64,000 nucleotides of DNA. It comes from Oligoflexia bacterium (lineage in GTDB: Bacteria > Bdellovibrionota > UBA1018). A program made the position numbers and the translations under genes. The stretch is taken from positions 1 through 64,000 of the forward strand of contig CAITVN010000189.1 in assembly GCA_903895855.1 (NCBI GenBank), given 5' to 3'. The notes under the pieces are model-generated. The model was not told the origin of the DNA. It ran no database searches and saw only the letters and a list, made by a program, of their open reading frames with translations. Shown here piece by piece: positions 26,837 through 36,015 of the stretch. Numbering within the stretch: the stretch's first letter is position 1; each line of letters starts with the position of its first letter.

Positions 26837-28384
26837 ATGTTCAATAAAATTGAAGATAAGATCGCATTAAGTTCTAGCAAAACTCGCGTTTTGTCTTCTC
26901 ATTGGCAATTTGTTTTGGTTGGTATTTTAGCCCTCATGCCTGCCTCAGGGATAGGCACCTCTCGAATTGGAGACTCTCACTCGATGCAAAGTTCCGATCC
27001 GGTAATCGTTGAAATCTTTACCCTTCCCTCTGTTTTAGATTCGGCCGCAATCCGATCTGTGGGGCACTATATACTGTTGCGACATCTGGTGCGTCCCTTT
27101 TTAGAATACCAAAATGATGGCCAGCTTTCCGGAAACCTGATGAAGGCGTGGACTATCAATAAAGACCACACTCGTTACACTTTCGAGTTAGCTGACGATG
27201 CTAACTGGTCAAATGGCACTCCGGTTTTGTGTGAACAGGTGGCTTCTCATCTTCAACATTTAAAAAAAATGCGATCCTCCATTCATTTTGATTTTGAATC
27301 TCTCAGTGAGGTTAAGTGCCTTGCTGGCAATAAAATCGAAATTTCTCTTCGTCATCCAAATGTATTGTTTCTAAGCCAAGTCACAGAGCCGGAATTTGGT
27401 CCGGTTTGGCAGAGTGACCATTTCGATATTACGTCGGGGCCATACTATTTAAAAAAAGGAGTTCCAGAAAAGGAATACGTGCTCTCACGGCGTACGGCGA
27501 ATTATCGTGGTATTGACCCCGCTGCTCCCAATGAACTCGTCTTTAAAAGCTCCGATGTAGAGACCCAGATTCAGGATTTTATTTCAGGGAAGGTCATGTT
27601 CCTCGCGTCTAAGTCTACATTGACTGATGCCCAGCATAAGCAGCTCATTTCAGCCCCCGGAGCAAAAGCACTGCAGCCGCGAATAGGTTTCACCTACTGG
27701 CTCAGTCTATCCCCTCATTCTAAGACACTTCATGACCTCGAAGTGCGAAAAAAAATTCAATCACTTTTTGTCGTGGGTGGATTTACACCAGACCCCCCGT
27801 TGCCAACATGGAGTCCTGCTGGTCAACTTTTTCTTGAAGATGGGCCAGGCCGCCCTACAAAAACTGAGCTGGAGAAATGGAAATCTAAGCTTCCAGTCAA
27901 ACCAACGTTCAGAGGTCTTAAGCTCTCCCTTCTGTTGGATCAGACTTTTCCGTTCAACCAACAAGTGTTGGCTCGTTTGACTGGGGCCGGGATAATTGTA
28001 AATGCAGATTATTATACCGGACAAGATCAGTACGTCGAGCGCATGAAGAAGCTCACTTATGACATTGTTCTTATTAATAATGATTTTGCGTCAGTCGACC
28101 TTCTTGAAAATATTTCTGTAACTTTAAATCCCGCTCGGCCGTTAATATTTGTCGAAAAAAACGACCAATTTGTCGCTAAAAATCTGTCTCATGCACGCAC
28201 GTTATTGGATGACGTTGATCGGTATCCCATTTATAAGCAGATTGGGCTTCACGTTCTTGAGCGAGCGCTTATTGTGCCTCTTATGTACCGATCTACGTGG
28301 TTTTACCATTCCAATCAACTCGACCTCAGTTCATGGTCGCGACTCTTTTTTGAGGTGGCGTTTTGGAAGACCAGAGTGCGCTAG
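26837..28384 (+). CDS. Family 5 extracellular solute-binding protein (locus A)
   Basis: A 515-residue peptide-binding-type protein (SBP_bac_5) with an N-terminal signal segment (WQFVLVGILALMPASG). The first lobe contains YTFELADDANWSNGTPVLCEQV, the usual [FW]xLRxxxxWxDGxPxT-like stretch, and TSGPYYLKKG follows. Such proteins bind oligopeptides or dipeptides in the periplasm. No oligopeptide permease or ATPase gene is nearby, so it may serve as a sensor partner rather than an importer subunit. It overlaps the YcaO start by 22 bases. The ATG at 26837 is preferred, but its ribosome site is weak. Confidence 0.8.
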   Translation: MFNKIEDKIALSSSKTRVLSSHWQFVLVGILALMPASGIGTSRIGDSHSMQSSDPVIVEIFTLPSVLDSAAIRSVGHYILLRHLVRPFLEYQNDGQLSGNLMKAWTINKDHTRYTFELADDANWSNGTPVLCEQVASHLQHLKKMRSSIHFDFESLSEVKCLAGNKIEISLRHPNVLFLSQVTEPEFGPVWQSDHFDITSGPYYLKKGVPEKEYVLSRRTANYRGIDPAAPNELVFKSSDVETQIQDFISGKVMFLASKSTLTDAQHKQLISAPGAKALQPRIGFTYWLSLSPHSKTLHDLEVRKKIQSLFVVGGFTPDPPLPTWSPAGQLFLEDGPGRPTKTELEKWKSKLPVKPTFRGLKLSLLLDQTFPFNQQVLARLTGAGIIVNADYYTGQDQYVERMKKLTYDIVLINNDFASVDLLENISVTLNPARPLIFVEKNDQFVAKNLSHARTLLDDVDRYPIYKQIGLHVLERALIVPLMYRSTWFYHSNQLDLSSWSRLFFEVAFWKTRVR

Positions 28385-29325
28385 ATTTTTTAGCATTTTT
28401 AGCACAGCTTGAAGGCGGCCTACAGGTTGCTCGATATGAGGATAACGCTGGGCTTGGGCTCAGTCATGTAGAACTTTCGGTCACAGAACCCGAAATTATT
28501 GGGACGGGTTCTGCAGAGACGCTTGATTTGGCCACCCGAAAGGCTATTTCAGAATTTACAGAGCGCGCTGTTTATCACTACTATAAAAAAAATCTCGGTC
28601 TAAGAAGCAGTAATGGTCTCGCTGCTCATGCGACGGCAGATCTTGCGACATCGGCAGCGATCAAAGAGCTCGTTGAAAGGGATGCCTTCTTTTGTTGTTG
28701 GTTACTTTCGTTGGGACCATTGTGGATTGCCCCTGCACAATTGCCACCGACATGGTCATCTCGACTTGAGCATCTGCGTACTTTCGGTTTGGCCGCTAAG
28801 ATTGGCATTCAAGCTAAAACTGGCTCAATCCTCACAGGTGTTGGCCTGATCACTTCGACTGAGAGCCCACCTCAATTTGGTTACGCCGTGACCAGTGCAG
28901 CGGGAGAAAACATAGATGAGATAGTTAACCGCATATGGACTGATTTTGGCCGCTATTCAGGGATTATTCTCCACCGGGCAAAAAATAGCCTACCGATGTC
29001 GAGGTTTGACAAGCCTGAGCAAATACAGAAGCCAGCCGACCATCTCGAATATTTTTTAGGCCGAAAGCATCGTTGCCCAGTGTGGTTCTCAGGCGGCCTA
29101 AAGGTTCCAACGTCTCTCCCTGTATTTGAAATCCAAACATCAATTCTTTTTTCAGGTACCTTTATGGATTGTCCTGTAGTGGTTGCTCACTCTCAATCAC
29201 CGGCTGCACAGGTCTATTTTTCAGGCCCCACTCGGCGCGAGCACATCAACTTGTCGAGGCTTCAGGCAATACAAACCTATGTGCATTTGGATACTTTGAA
29301 TAAGGAACTACACCCACTTCCATGA
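28363..29325 (+). CDS. YcaO-domain protein (locus A)
   Basis: A 320-residue YcaO-like protein. ISEFTER (Glu64-Arg68) and ELVERD (102-107), with RSSNGLAAHATADLA between, follow the order of nucleotide-binding motifs of the YcaO family, which uses ATP to activate peptide backbones. It is shorter than classic cyclodehydratases. The C-terminus ends NKELHPLP, a partial form of the proline-rich tail. Start is a TTG with GAGGTGG five bases upstream, inside the end of the binding-protein gene. It overlaps the kinase start by four bases. No ThiF/E1-like or dehydrogenase partner is present. Substrate unknown. Confidence 0.75.
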   Translation: MEDQSALDFLAFLAQLEGGLQVARYEDNAGLGLSHVELSVTEPEIIGTGSAETLDLATRKAISEFTERAVYHYYKKNLGLRSSNGLAAHATADLATSAAIKELVERDAFFCCWLLSLGPLWIAPAQLPPTWSSRLEHLRTFGLAAKIGIQAKTGSILTGVGLITSTESPPQFGYAVTSAAGENIDEIVNRIWTDFGRYSGIILHRAKNSLPMSRFDKPEQIQKPADHLEYFLGRKHRCPVWFSGGLKVPTSLPVFEIQTSILFSGTFMDCPVVVAHSQSPAAQVYFSGPTRREHINLSRLQAIQTYVHLDTLNKELHPLP

Positions 29326-31484
29326 ATAAAGTTATACTAATTGGATTTCTGTTGATGAGTCTATGTCTGAGCGCTGCCGTAAACTTGGGCTTTATGTTCG
29401 TAGGTGCGAAAGTAACGCATTCTTACCTGGCTAAAGAGGGGGATCGATCTGCTGACGCTTTTCTCCAAACAGTCACTCAGTTGTATCGGAAGGATTTGCT
29501 GGTAGGAAGTGCTCGGACGGTCCGACTCAGTTTGCAGGGGCTCCTTGATCGAGGCGTGATCTCGGGCTATCAAATTAGTTCGGCTGAACTTCGCGACGAA
29601 TCTGTGGCTTTTACAGGTCGAATAGTTTCTGAAGGGGAAAGTCTTTTTACAAAAGAGATAAAGTTTAGCGACAACGGACCCATTTGGGGAACGATTACTT
29701 ATTTGGTGCCAAAGCAGACCTTGCTTTCTGCGGCTCAAGGGCAAAGTCGTGTTTACATCCTGTTTAGTTTTTTTGCTCTGCTTTTCACGATGCTTCCCAT
29801 TGTTGCGACATATTTTCTGGCGATCAGAACGACAAGTTCGCTACCCGAGGTCCTGAAAGAAATAGCAGATACTGGCAATATTCCAAACGGCCTGAGCAAC
29901 ATTGAAACTCGCCTATGGCAACCGACGTTGACTAAGTTTTCGATGCTTGCGACTCAAGTTAGAGAGGCCAGACGGAACGAAATAGTAAGTATTGTTGCAG
30001 CGCAAGTCGCCCACGATATTCGTTCCCCCCTTGCTGCGCTTGAGATGATTGCTCAGAAAACGATTGCCCTTCCGGAAGATGAGCGCATCATGGTAAGGAA
30101 CGCAGTGGGTAGGATTCGCGATATTGCCAATGACCTTCTTCAGAAAAATCGTGCACAAAAAATGGGCATCGTAGCTCAGTCAGCAAGAGAACCCAAGTCC
30201 CCTCAGCTTTTGTCGTCACTTGTTGAAATGCTCGTCACTGAAAAACGGATGCAGTATCGGAGTAAGATCGGCATTCAAATCGAAACAGACATGGCACCGG
30301 GCTCATACGGATTATTTTCTGAAATTCAGCCGATTGAGTTCAAGCGCGTCATCTCAAATCTCATCAACAATTCAGTCGAAGCGCTTGGTGATAGAGGAAA
30401 CGTTTACGTTCACCTGATTCAAGAAGGGGCTTTTGTCATTCTTCGTGTCAGAGATGACGGCAAGGGGATTTCACCTGAAGTGCTGGCGAAACTCGGCCAA
30501 AAAGGAGAAACTCATGGCAAAGAGGGTGGCTCTGGCCTCGGACTTTTTCATGCACAAGAATCTGTAAAATTTTGGCATGGAACACTCGAACTTACCTCAG
30601 AGCTAGGCCATGGCACTACGGCTACTATTAGGCTTCCTGCTGCATCAGCTCCTGAATGGTTCATCAAGGAATTGAGGCTTTCGCCATCGACCCATGTTGT
30701 GGTGCTTGATGACGATAGCTCGATTCATCAAGTTTGGAGGGGGCGTTTTGAATCAGCCCAGAACTTAAGTGAGCCTAGCCGGATTACCCTTCATAACATT
30801 TCAAATCCCGAGGCATTCCGTGAGTGGTGCGTGCTGAATGCAGCGCTTGAGCCGAAAATTTTTCTCTGCGACTACGAACTTCTCGGACACAGTATGAGCG
30901 GTCTAGATCTCATCGAAGAACAAAAAATTGGTGATCAGAGCGTCTTGGTGACGAGCCGCTTTGAAGAACCCCAGATCCGTGATCGCTGCTTCAAGCAAGG
31001 GATTAAGCTCATTCCAAAGACTTTAGCTGGGTTTGTGCCGATAAAGATCTGTAAGCACCCTGAGCGACGCGACGCCATTATCATCGATCCCGGTCGTCTC
31101 GTTAGCCATTCGGTTTCGACAGGCACGAGCGAAGTTATTCAATCTGCGACTAAGCGTCGTTACGACCTGTGCTTAATCGACGATGATACCGCTTTGATTC
31201 ACCCTGTTTGGGCGGCCATGGCAAAAGCCAAAGGCCTAAGTATTAGGTTGTTTTCGAATCCACAAGAGTTCTTGGCTGCTGCTTCGTCGATTGACTTGTC
31301 AACACCCATTTATATTGATGTTTCTCTCGGGCCTAACGTGAGTGGTGTTGATTTTTCTCACGAAGTGTTCAAGTTAGGGTTTACAGAGATCAATCTCGCA
31401 ACCGGGTACGAGCCTGAGGCAATAAAGGCCCCTTCTTTTGTTCGACGTATTACCGGAAAGGATTTTCCAGATATAGCAAGATAG
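29322..31484 (+). CDS. Membrane hybrid histidine kinase with two receiver domains (locus A)
   Basis: A 720-residue sensor kinase. A transmembrane helix at 5-27, an extracytoplasmic sensor region of about 115 residues and a second helix around 147-167 are followed by the phospho-acceptor HDIRSPLAAL (His231). The ATPase domain, about 335-440, has NLINNSVEAL, DDGKGIS and GGSGLGLF. Two receiver-like domains follow: one with VVVLDDDSS and LCDYEL (Asp517), and one at the C-terminus with LIDDDTA and IYIDVS. No output domain is attached. It is translationally coupled to YcaO (four-base overlap), suggesting it senses something related to the YcaO product or its binding protein. Confidence 0.85.
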   Translation: MNKVILIGFLLMSLCLSAAVNLGFMFVGAKVTHSYLAKEGDRSADAFLQTVTQLYRKDLLVGSARTVRLSLQGLLDRGVISGYQISSAELRDESVAFTGRIVSEGESLFTKEIKFSDNGPIWGTITYLVPKQTLLSAAQGQSRVYILFSFFALLFTMLPIVATYFLAIRTTSSLPEVLKEIADTGNIPNGLSNIETRLWQPTLTKFSMLATQVREARRNEIVSIVAAQVAHDIRSPLAALEMIAQKTIALPEDERIMVRNAVGRIRDIANDLLQKNRAQKMGIVAQSAREPKSPQLLSSLVEMLVTEKRMQYRSKIGIQIETDMAPGSYGLFSEIQPIEFKRVISNLINNSVEALGDRGNVYVHLIQEGAFVILRVRDDGKGISPEVLAKLGQKGETHGKEGGSGLGLFHAQESVKFWHGTLELTSELGHGTTATIRLPAASAPEWFIKELRLSPSTHVVVLDDDSSIHQVWRGRFESAQNLSEPSRITLHNISNPEAFREWCVLNAALEPKIFLCDYELLGHSMSGLDLIEEQKIGDQSVLVTSRFEEPQIRDRCFKQGIKLIPKTLAGFVPIKICKHPERRDAIIIDPGRLVSHSVSTGTSEVIQSATKRRYDLCLIDDDTALIHPVWAAMAKAKGLSIRLFSNPQEFLAAASSIDLSTPIYIDVSLGPNVSGVDFSHEVFKLGFTEINLATGYEPEAIKAPSFVRRITGKDFPDIAR

Positions 31485-31573
31485 TCGCAGCCGGAATACT
31501 TCTCTAAAAGTCTAGACAAGAATGGTCTCTTAAATTTGCACTCTTATTTGAAGCAAGAACTTGGAAAAACATC

Positions 31574-32794
31574 GTGAACAATCCAGTCAATAAAAAAGAA
31601 CCTAGCGCGGTCGACACCACTATATTTCTATTTTTGTCTGTCCTAAGCAAATTCGGTGATACCGTCTTTCTCGTTGGTCTACCTATTCATCTTTATAAAC
31701 TCGGTGGGGGGTCCATCCTTAGTAGTACCTACCTAAGTTTGGTAATTACCTTAACTATTTTGGGCGCATCCAAACTTGTAATTTCAGTTAATGCTAAAAA
31801 TCCACTTCTGATCTCTGGCCTCGGCGAAGTTGGAATGTTCCTAATTGAAATGCTTTTACTAGCAAGTATAAAGGTATTCGGGGAGTCTGAGTTCATTGTT
31901 CTCATATTCATAGTCCCGCTTGCGCTGACGTACAATCTATATGCATCGGCAAAATTTTTTCAACTTCAAGATTATTTTTTTACAAATCGGCTGTTCTACT
32001 GGACGACCATTCAATCCGTGCTGTCACAGTTAGGCCTATTACTTGGAATTATCTCAGCCAGCTATTTAGAAACTTTTTTTGGTCTTACCGGCCTATTGGT
32101 AGTCGACGCCGTTTCATTCTTGGCCTTTGGTTTGCCGATGATCTTCTATTATCGAAAAGGATTAGAACCGCAAGAGATCGCGTCGGCCTCAGACCTCAGT
32201 AATTCGGAAAAATTGGATAAACGGACCGCCGTTCTATTAATCTACTTGATCACAGGTGCCTCACTTTTTCTATCGTGGGAGACAGCATCTGCACTGTCAA
32301 CAGCGAGTAGCTCGTTTGCATATGAATTAACAACATTGGGATTTATGAGAGGCGTATTGGGGGTGGGCGGTCTTGCCTTAGGGCTTTTGATTAGCAGATC
32401 AAGTCCCAGAACTTCTGCGCTCGTTTGGACCATAAGCCTCGTTGTGGGTCTGCCACTGACTTTCTGTTTGACATTTTGGCACGCTGCCAGTGCTCTGTCG
32501 CTACTGTTCTTTTGCACGGGGCTCATTTCGGCTCTTGGGGTAGCGATTCAAAGACAAGTATTTTATTCACTCAAAACATCGAGTCTCGAATTTTCAAAAC
32601 TTAACAGTCTTCAATGGATTTACGAATCAGTTCTGGCGTTATTAGTAACGCCCATTGGCTATCTATGCGACTTGCGTGGCACAATGTTATTACCCATTCA
32701 AATTGCGCTGTTAAGTCTAGTAATATTCGGTGGGTTCGGCTCATGGATTACTACAAAAAATCTACTTAGAAGGGCGGGCATTATAAATGGGTAA
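31574..32794 (+). CDS. MFS transporter (locus A)
   Basis: A 406-residue membrane protein with about twelve hydrophobic segments and the pattern of major facilitator transporters. The N-terminus FLSVLSKFGDTVFLVGLPIHL resembles members annotated as macrolide- or peptide-type efflux proteins. It starts at a GTG 89 bases after the kinase gene, and no strong ribosome site is visible. Its last bases overlap a decayed kinase fragment. Export of the YcaO-modified product is plausible but only inferred from position. Confidence 0.7.
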   Translation: MNNPVNKKEPSAVDTTIFLFLSVLSKFGDTVFLVGLPIHLYKLGGGSILSSTYLSLVITLTILGASKLVISVNAKNPLLISGLGEVGMFLIEMLLLASIKVFGESEFIVLIFIVPLALTYNLYASAKFFQLQDYFFTNRLFYWTTIQSVLSQLGLLLGIISASYLETFFGLTGLLVVDAVSFLAFGLPMIFYYRKGLEPQEIASASDLSNSEKLDKRTAVLLIYLITGASLFLSWETASALSTASSSFAYELTTLGFMRGVLGVGGLALGLLISRSSPRTSALVWTISLVVGLPLTFCLTFWHAASALSLLFFCTGLISALGVAIQRQVFYSLKTSSLEFSKLNSLQWIYESVLALLVTPIGYLCDLRGTMLLPIQIALLSLVIFGGFGSWITTKNLLRRAGIING

Positions 32795-33002
32795 ACATAA
32801 CGTTTACATTGCAATACGGTTTCTGTTTGATTGCGGCGCGCGACAATCGAAAAAAGGTATTTCGCCCGAGACTTTAGCCAGGATTGAAGGACAGCAAAAT
32901 CAGCAGGGGTGTCAATGACTCAAAGTGAAAATGATCCCAAAGGGGGCGCCTTCTTTTATTCGACGTATCACCGGAAAAAATTTTCCAGACTTAACGACAT
33001 AG
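32787..33002 (+). pseudogene. Decayed second histidine kinase copy
   Basis: Two fragments of a paralogue of the kinase at 29322. Positions 32787-32918 translate to NVYIAIRF followed by KKGISPETLARIEGQ, matching NVYVHL and DDGKGISPEVLAKLGQ of the intact kinase. Positions 32946-33002 translate to APSFIRRITGKNFPDL and a stop, matching its last residues APSFVRRITGKDFPDI. The DNA of the tail repeat is about 85 percent identical to 31430-31475. Everything between and before has been lost. It shows that a second kinase gene once followed the MFS gene. Confidence 0.75.
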
Positions 33003-33112
33003 CCTGTTTGCGAACTCACCGGTGATTGACTCAGCTGATTTTACCACTTTTTAACGTATTACCAAAGCTGTATAGTCTTGCGGGTTTGAGCCCAAGCCGT
33101 TATTCTGAAACC

Positions 33113-33739
33113 ATGAGCAATCTCCATCAGCCTCGACGAATCCAGTTTTCAGCGAACCTCATTGTGATCTTCACCGCCCTTTTATCGACTAGCGTCTATG
33201 CCGCGATTCAACCGGGATTGATCCATGTGACTGACTCGAAAAAGACCCAGGCCTACATTGAAGATGGAATTTTCGTTGGCGGCGATCGCGCTGTTGATGC
33301 CGTTGTCATCAAAGACATTCGACGTGCCAAAAACGGCGATCTTGAACGCATCGTTTTAGACCTTGAAGGGTCGATCAATGGCGAGCCATCGGCAATCGGC
33401 CGATCGCCCTATTATCAAGTTGCGGTGAATAAAGAAGAAGGCCGAGTGGTGGTCACGATTTGGGGTAAACCCCGATTGCAGTTTGAGCCTGCAAAAGTCA
33501 TGAAAGGATTTCAAAAGAGCGCTCTCATCAGTTCGATTGAAATGTTACCCAAACTTGAGAGTGACAGCTGGACTTTTGTTTTGGGCTTTAAGGACTCTCG
33601 CTCGATTGAGGTCTTTGAGCTTGCAGACCCTGTGCGAATCATTTTAGATGTGAAGCAAGAGACTAAGAAAAAAGTGAGGCTTGCACCAGCTCACGCGAAC
33701 GCTCACAAGAGTGCGAGTGAGCATAAAACGGGGCATTAA
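33113..33739 (+). CDS. Exported protein with AMIN-like domain
   Basis: A 208-residue protein with a signal peptide ending near STSVYAA. Residues about 60-185 (VVIKDIRRAKNGDLERIVLDLEG, YYQVAV, DPVRIILDV) resemble the AMIN domain, a periplasmic beta module that binds cell wall or envelope partners. The ATG at 33113 is chosen because the signal peptide begins there; an ATG-less extension to 33026 exists. It is 18 bases from the lipoprotein gene downstream, so a two-gene operon is likely. Confidence 0.6.
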   Translation: MSNLHQPRRIQFSANLIVIFTALLSTSVYAAIQPGLIHVTDSKKTQAYIEDGIFVGGDRAVDAVVIKDIRRAKNGDLERIVLDLEGSINGEPSAIGRSPYYQVAVNKEEGRVVVTIWGKPRLQFEPAKVMKGFQKSALISSIEMLPKLESDSWTFVLGFKDSRSIEVFELADPVRIILDVKQETKKKVRLAPAHANAHKSASEHKTGH

Positions 33740-33757
33740 ACCAAGGAAACTAAGGCA

Positions 33758-34300
33758 ATGAGGGTTAAACCAGTGAAAATCTTTGCGATCGTGGCTTTGT
33801 CGGTTCTATTTTTGAGTGCCTGTACCTCAGCGCCTCCGGTGAGACAGCAAGAGTACGCAACGCTGCCGAGCCAAAAAACGTTTGAAACCGATTACCAAAC
33901 GCTTTGGCGTGGCATTGAGGCTGCGCTCGGCAATCACCGTGTGACCAAGCGTGATCCTGAATCGGTGATTCCAAAAGACTGGGAGAAGTTGAAAGAAAGA
34001 ACCCTCGAGACTGATTGGATCTATTCGCAGTCGCGAGACAAATACCAAGAGTACAGCATTGGTGGAGTTCCCAAGCGTCAGCTGCTTCAAATGCGTTATC
34101 AGATCAATCTGATCACTAGGCGCCGTTTGGGCGGTATTGATGTTTTCGTCGTGATGAACGAAGAACTACAAGCCATCTCGAACGACGGCACTCCGCTCGG
34201 CTATTCTTCGGTACCCGCCGATTCTTCGCGGGCGAACGAATTTCTCGATAAAATTCAACAGAGTATTCTCAGTTTGCCGCCGACGGTGTCGGAGCAGTAG
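33758..34300 (+). CDS. Lipoprotein of unknown function
   Basis: A 180-residue protein with a clear lipobox (LSAC, Cys about 22). The mature part is mixed alpha/beta with a conserved-looking RYQINLITRRRLGGIDVFVV stretch, typical of small outer-membrane-associated lipoproteins. No family was recognised. It follows the AMIN-like gene closely and is probably co-transcribed with it. Confidence 0.6.
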   Translation: MRVKPVKIFAIVALSVLFLSACTSAPPVRQQEYATLPSQKTFETDYQTLWRGIEAALGNHRVTKRDPESVIPKDWEKLKERTLETDWIYSQSRDKYQEYSIGGVPKRQLLQMRYQINLITRRRLGGIDVFVVMNEELQAISNDGTPLGYSSVPADSSRANEFLDKIQQSILSLPPTVSEQ

Positions 34301-34354
34301 CTTTCTTCTCTAAAATAGAGGGTTGAATGTAGCCCCTTGTGTCAGCATTACAAT

Positions 34355-34451
34355 CATATCCAGCGCAAACTTGGTTTTTTTTGGCAATTGCGCTGGATAT
34401 GATTTATATTCAGCGCAATTTATGCTAAATATTGAAATTGCGCTGGATATG
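34355..34451. repeat. Four alternating 14-bp repeats upstream of AAA ATPase
   Basis: Four copies of a 14-base unit alternate in orientation: CATATCCAGCGCAA at 34355, its complement TTGCGCTGGATATG at 34388, a near copy TATATTCAGCGCAA at 34405, and the complement again at 34438. They form two inverted pairs, ending about 56 bases before the ATPase start. Two other ATPase genes of this class in the window also have palindromes upstream, with different sequences. Operator or mobile-element role is undetermined. Confidence 0.7.
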
Positions 34452-34507
34452 AGCAAGTTTGGCATTCACACCCCCTTCTGGGTCACGGGGCAATAAATGG
34501 GAGTTTT

Positions 34508-35950
34508 ATGAGTACTCAGCCGAGGCTGATTGGCAGGCAAAAAGAAAAATCGATATTAAACGATGCAGCGACCAGTCAGAAATCGGAGTTCATCGCGGTT
34601 TATGGACGTCGCCGTATCGGCAAATCCTACCTGATCCAGCAATATTTTAAAGATCATCCGTTCTATTTTGAATTCGTTGGCACCCACCGCGCCAACCTAA
34701 AGAAACAGCTTGAAAATTTCACTCAAGAGCTGCTGAGAACTTTCAAAAATTCAAAGCTAGAAAAACAGCCTGACAGTTGGAGTGAAGCGTTTTATGTCTT
34801 GAGAGATGTCATCGAAAAACTTCCTGTCGATTCTTCTAAGAAAAAAGTGATATTCTTTGACGAGCTGCCTTGGATAGCCTCTCGAAAGTCAGGATTTCTG
34901 GATGCTCTTGGCTATTTTTGGAATTCTTTCCTTCAAAAAAGGCAAGATATCATTCTGGTGGTTTGCGGATCAGCAGCCAGTTGGATGATTGCAAAAATAA
35001 TGGACAGTAAAGGCGGTCTTCATAATCGTATTACTAAGCCTATCCCCATGTTTCCTTTTACTCTGAGAGAAACCAGAACTTACCTTAAGTTCAAACGGCA
35101 AGCTAACTTGAACCGTGGGCAAATTTCGGAGATCTATATGGCAACCGGAGGGGTCGCTGATTATTTGGACGAAGTTCAACCGGGAGAGTCGGCAATCCAA
35201 TTTATTAACCGCGCTTTTTTTTCTTTCAATGGTAAACTTCGAACTGAGTTTGATCGGCTGTTCGCCTCACTATTTGACGATTACCAAATACATGTTGAGG
35301 TTGTTAGAGCTCTAGCAAAACATCGAAATGGATTGTCTTATCAAAAATTGGCTGCTCAATTAGCTATAGAACCGGGTGGTACCTTCTCGAATGTGCTCCT
35401 AGAATTAGAAAAATCAGCTTTCATTCACTTTAATCCACAGCTGAACTGTAAAAATGTTGGGGTCTATCGCCTAATCGACGAATACACTTATTTTTACCTC
35501 ACTTGGGTTGAGGCACTCGGTAGAACTTTTCAAGATGAATTTTATTGGGAAAAACTTGCCGGAAAACCCAAGCATAATTCGTGGCTCGGATACGCATTCG
35601 AGAATCTTTGTTTCAGACATTCAGAACAGATCAAGCGTGATCTTGGAATTGGCGCACTAACAACCGAGGTTTTTGGGTTTCACAGTGATAAAGTTCAAAT
35701 TGATATGATCATCAGACGAAGTGATAGGGTACTGAATTTGTGTGAGATGAAATACACATCGTCTTCGTATGCATTGAGCAAATTAGAGGCTCAAAAAATC
35801 TCAAAGCGGAGACAAGAACTGTTGGGGCAATTAAAGAAAAGGGAGCAAGTTTTCGTGACCCTCGTTACCCCTTACCCAGCAAAAAGAAATTCACACTATT
35901 CTGGATTGATCATTAAAGAGGTTAATCTAAAAGGGCTTTTTCAGTCGTGA
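34508..35950 (+). CDS. AAA ATPase, archaeal-type with C-terminal DUF234-like domain
   Basis: A 480-residue ATPase. Walker A is GRRRIGKSYLI near residue 35 and Walker B is VIFFDELPW near 115, followed by VVCGSAASWM. The middle is winged-helix-like. The C-terminus, with QIDMIIRRSDRVLNLCEMKY, has the spacing of a PD-(D/E)xK-type fold as in the DUF234 group. Proteins of this class are common in archaea and patchily distributed in bacteria; their function is unknown. The start follows four alternating repeats. Confidence 0.8.
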   Translation: MSTQPRLIGRQKEKSILNDAATSQKSEFIAVYGRRRIGKSYLIQQYFKDHPFYFEFVGTHRANLKKQLENFTQELLRTFKNSKLEKQPDSWSEAFYVLRDVIEKLPVDSSKKKVIFFDELPWIASRKSGFLDALGYFWNSFLQKRQDIILVVCGSAASWMIAKIMDSKGGLHNRITKPIPMFPFTLRETRTYLKFKRQANLNRGQISEIYMATGGVADYLDEVQPGESAIQFINRAFFSFNGKLRTEFDRLFASLFDDYQIHVEVVRALAKHRNGLSYQKLAAQLAIEPGGTFSNVLLELEKSAFIHFNPQLNCKNVGVYRLIDEYTYFYLTWVEALGRTFQDEFYWEKLAGKPKHNSWLGYAFENLCFRHSEQIKRDLGIGALTTEVFGFHSDKVQIDMIIRRSDRVLNLCEMKYTSSSYALSKLEAQKISKRRQELLGQLKKREQVFVTLVTPYPAKRNSHYSGLIIKEVNLKGLFQS

Positions 35951-35964
35951 TTTTCTGTTCAAAC

Positions 35965-36015
35965 AAATTGAGGGTAATACTTGACATCGTCATGGTACAC
36001 TATTACCCTCAATTT
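35965..36015. repeat. Perfect 15-bp inverted repeat at truncated ATPase
   Basis: AAATTGAGGGTAATA at 35965-35979 and its exact complement at 36001-36015, separated by 21 bases. The right arm directly abuts the surviving ATPase coding segment, which starts mid-domain. The structure resembles the palindromes at 335-393 and 34355-34451 in position but not in sequence. Confidence 0.7.

Noticed and set aside
34459-34650. Short frame overlapping the start of the DUF234-type ATPase
   Set aside because: Out-of-frame shadow of the ATPase; no ribosome site or recognisable protein.
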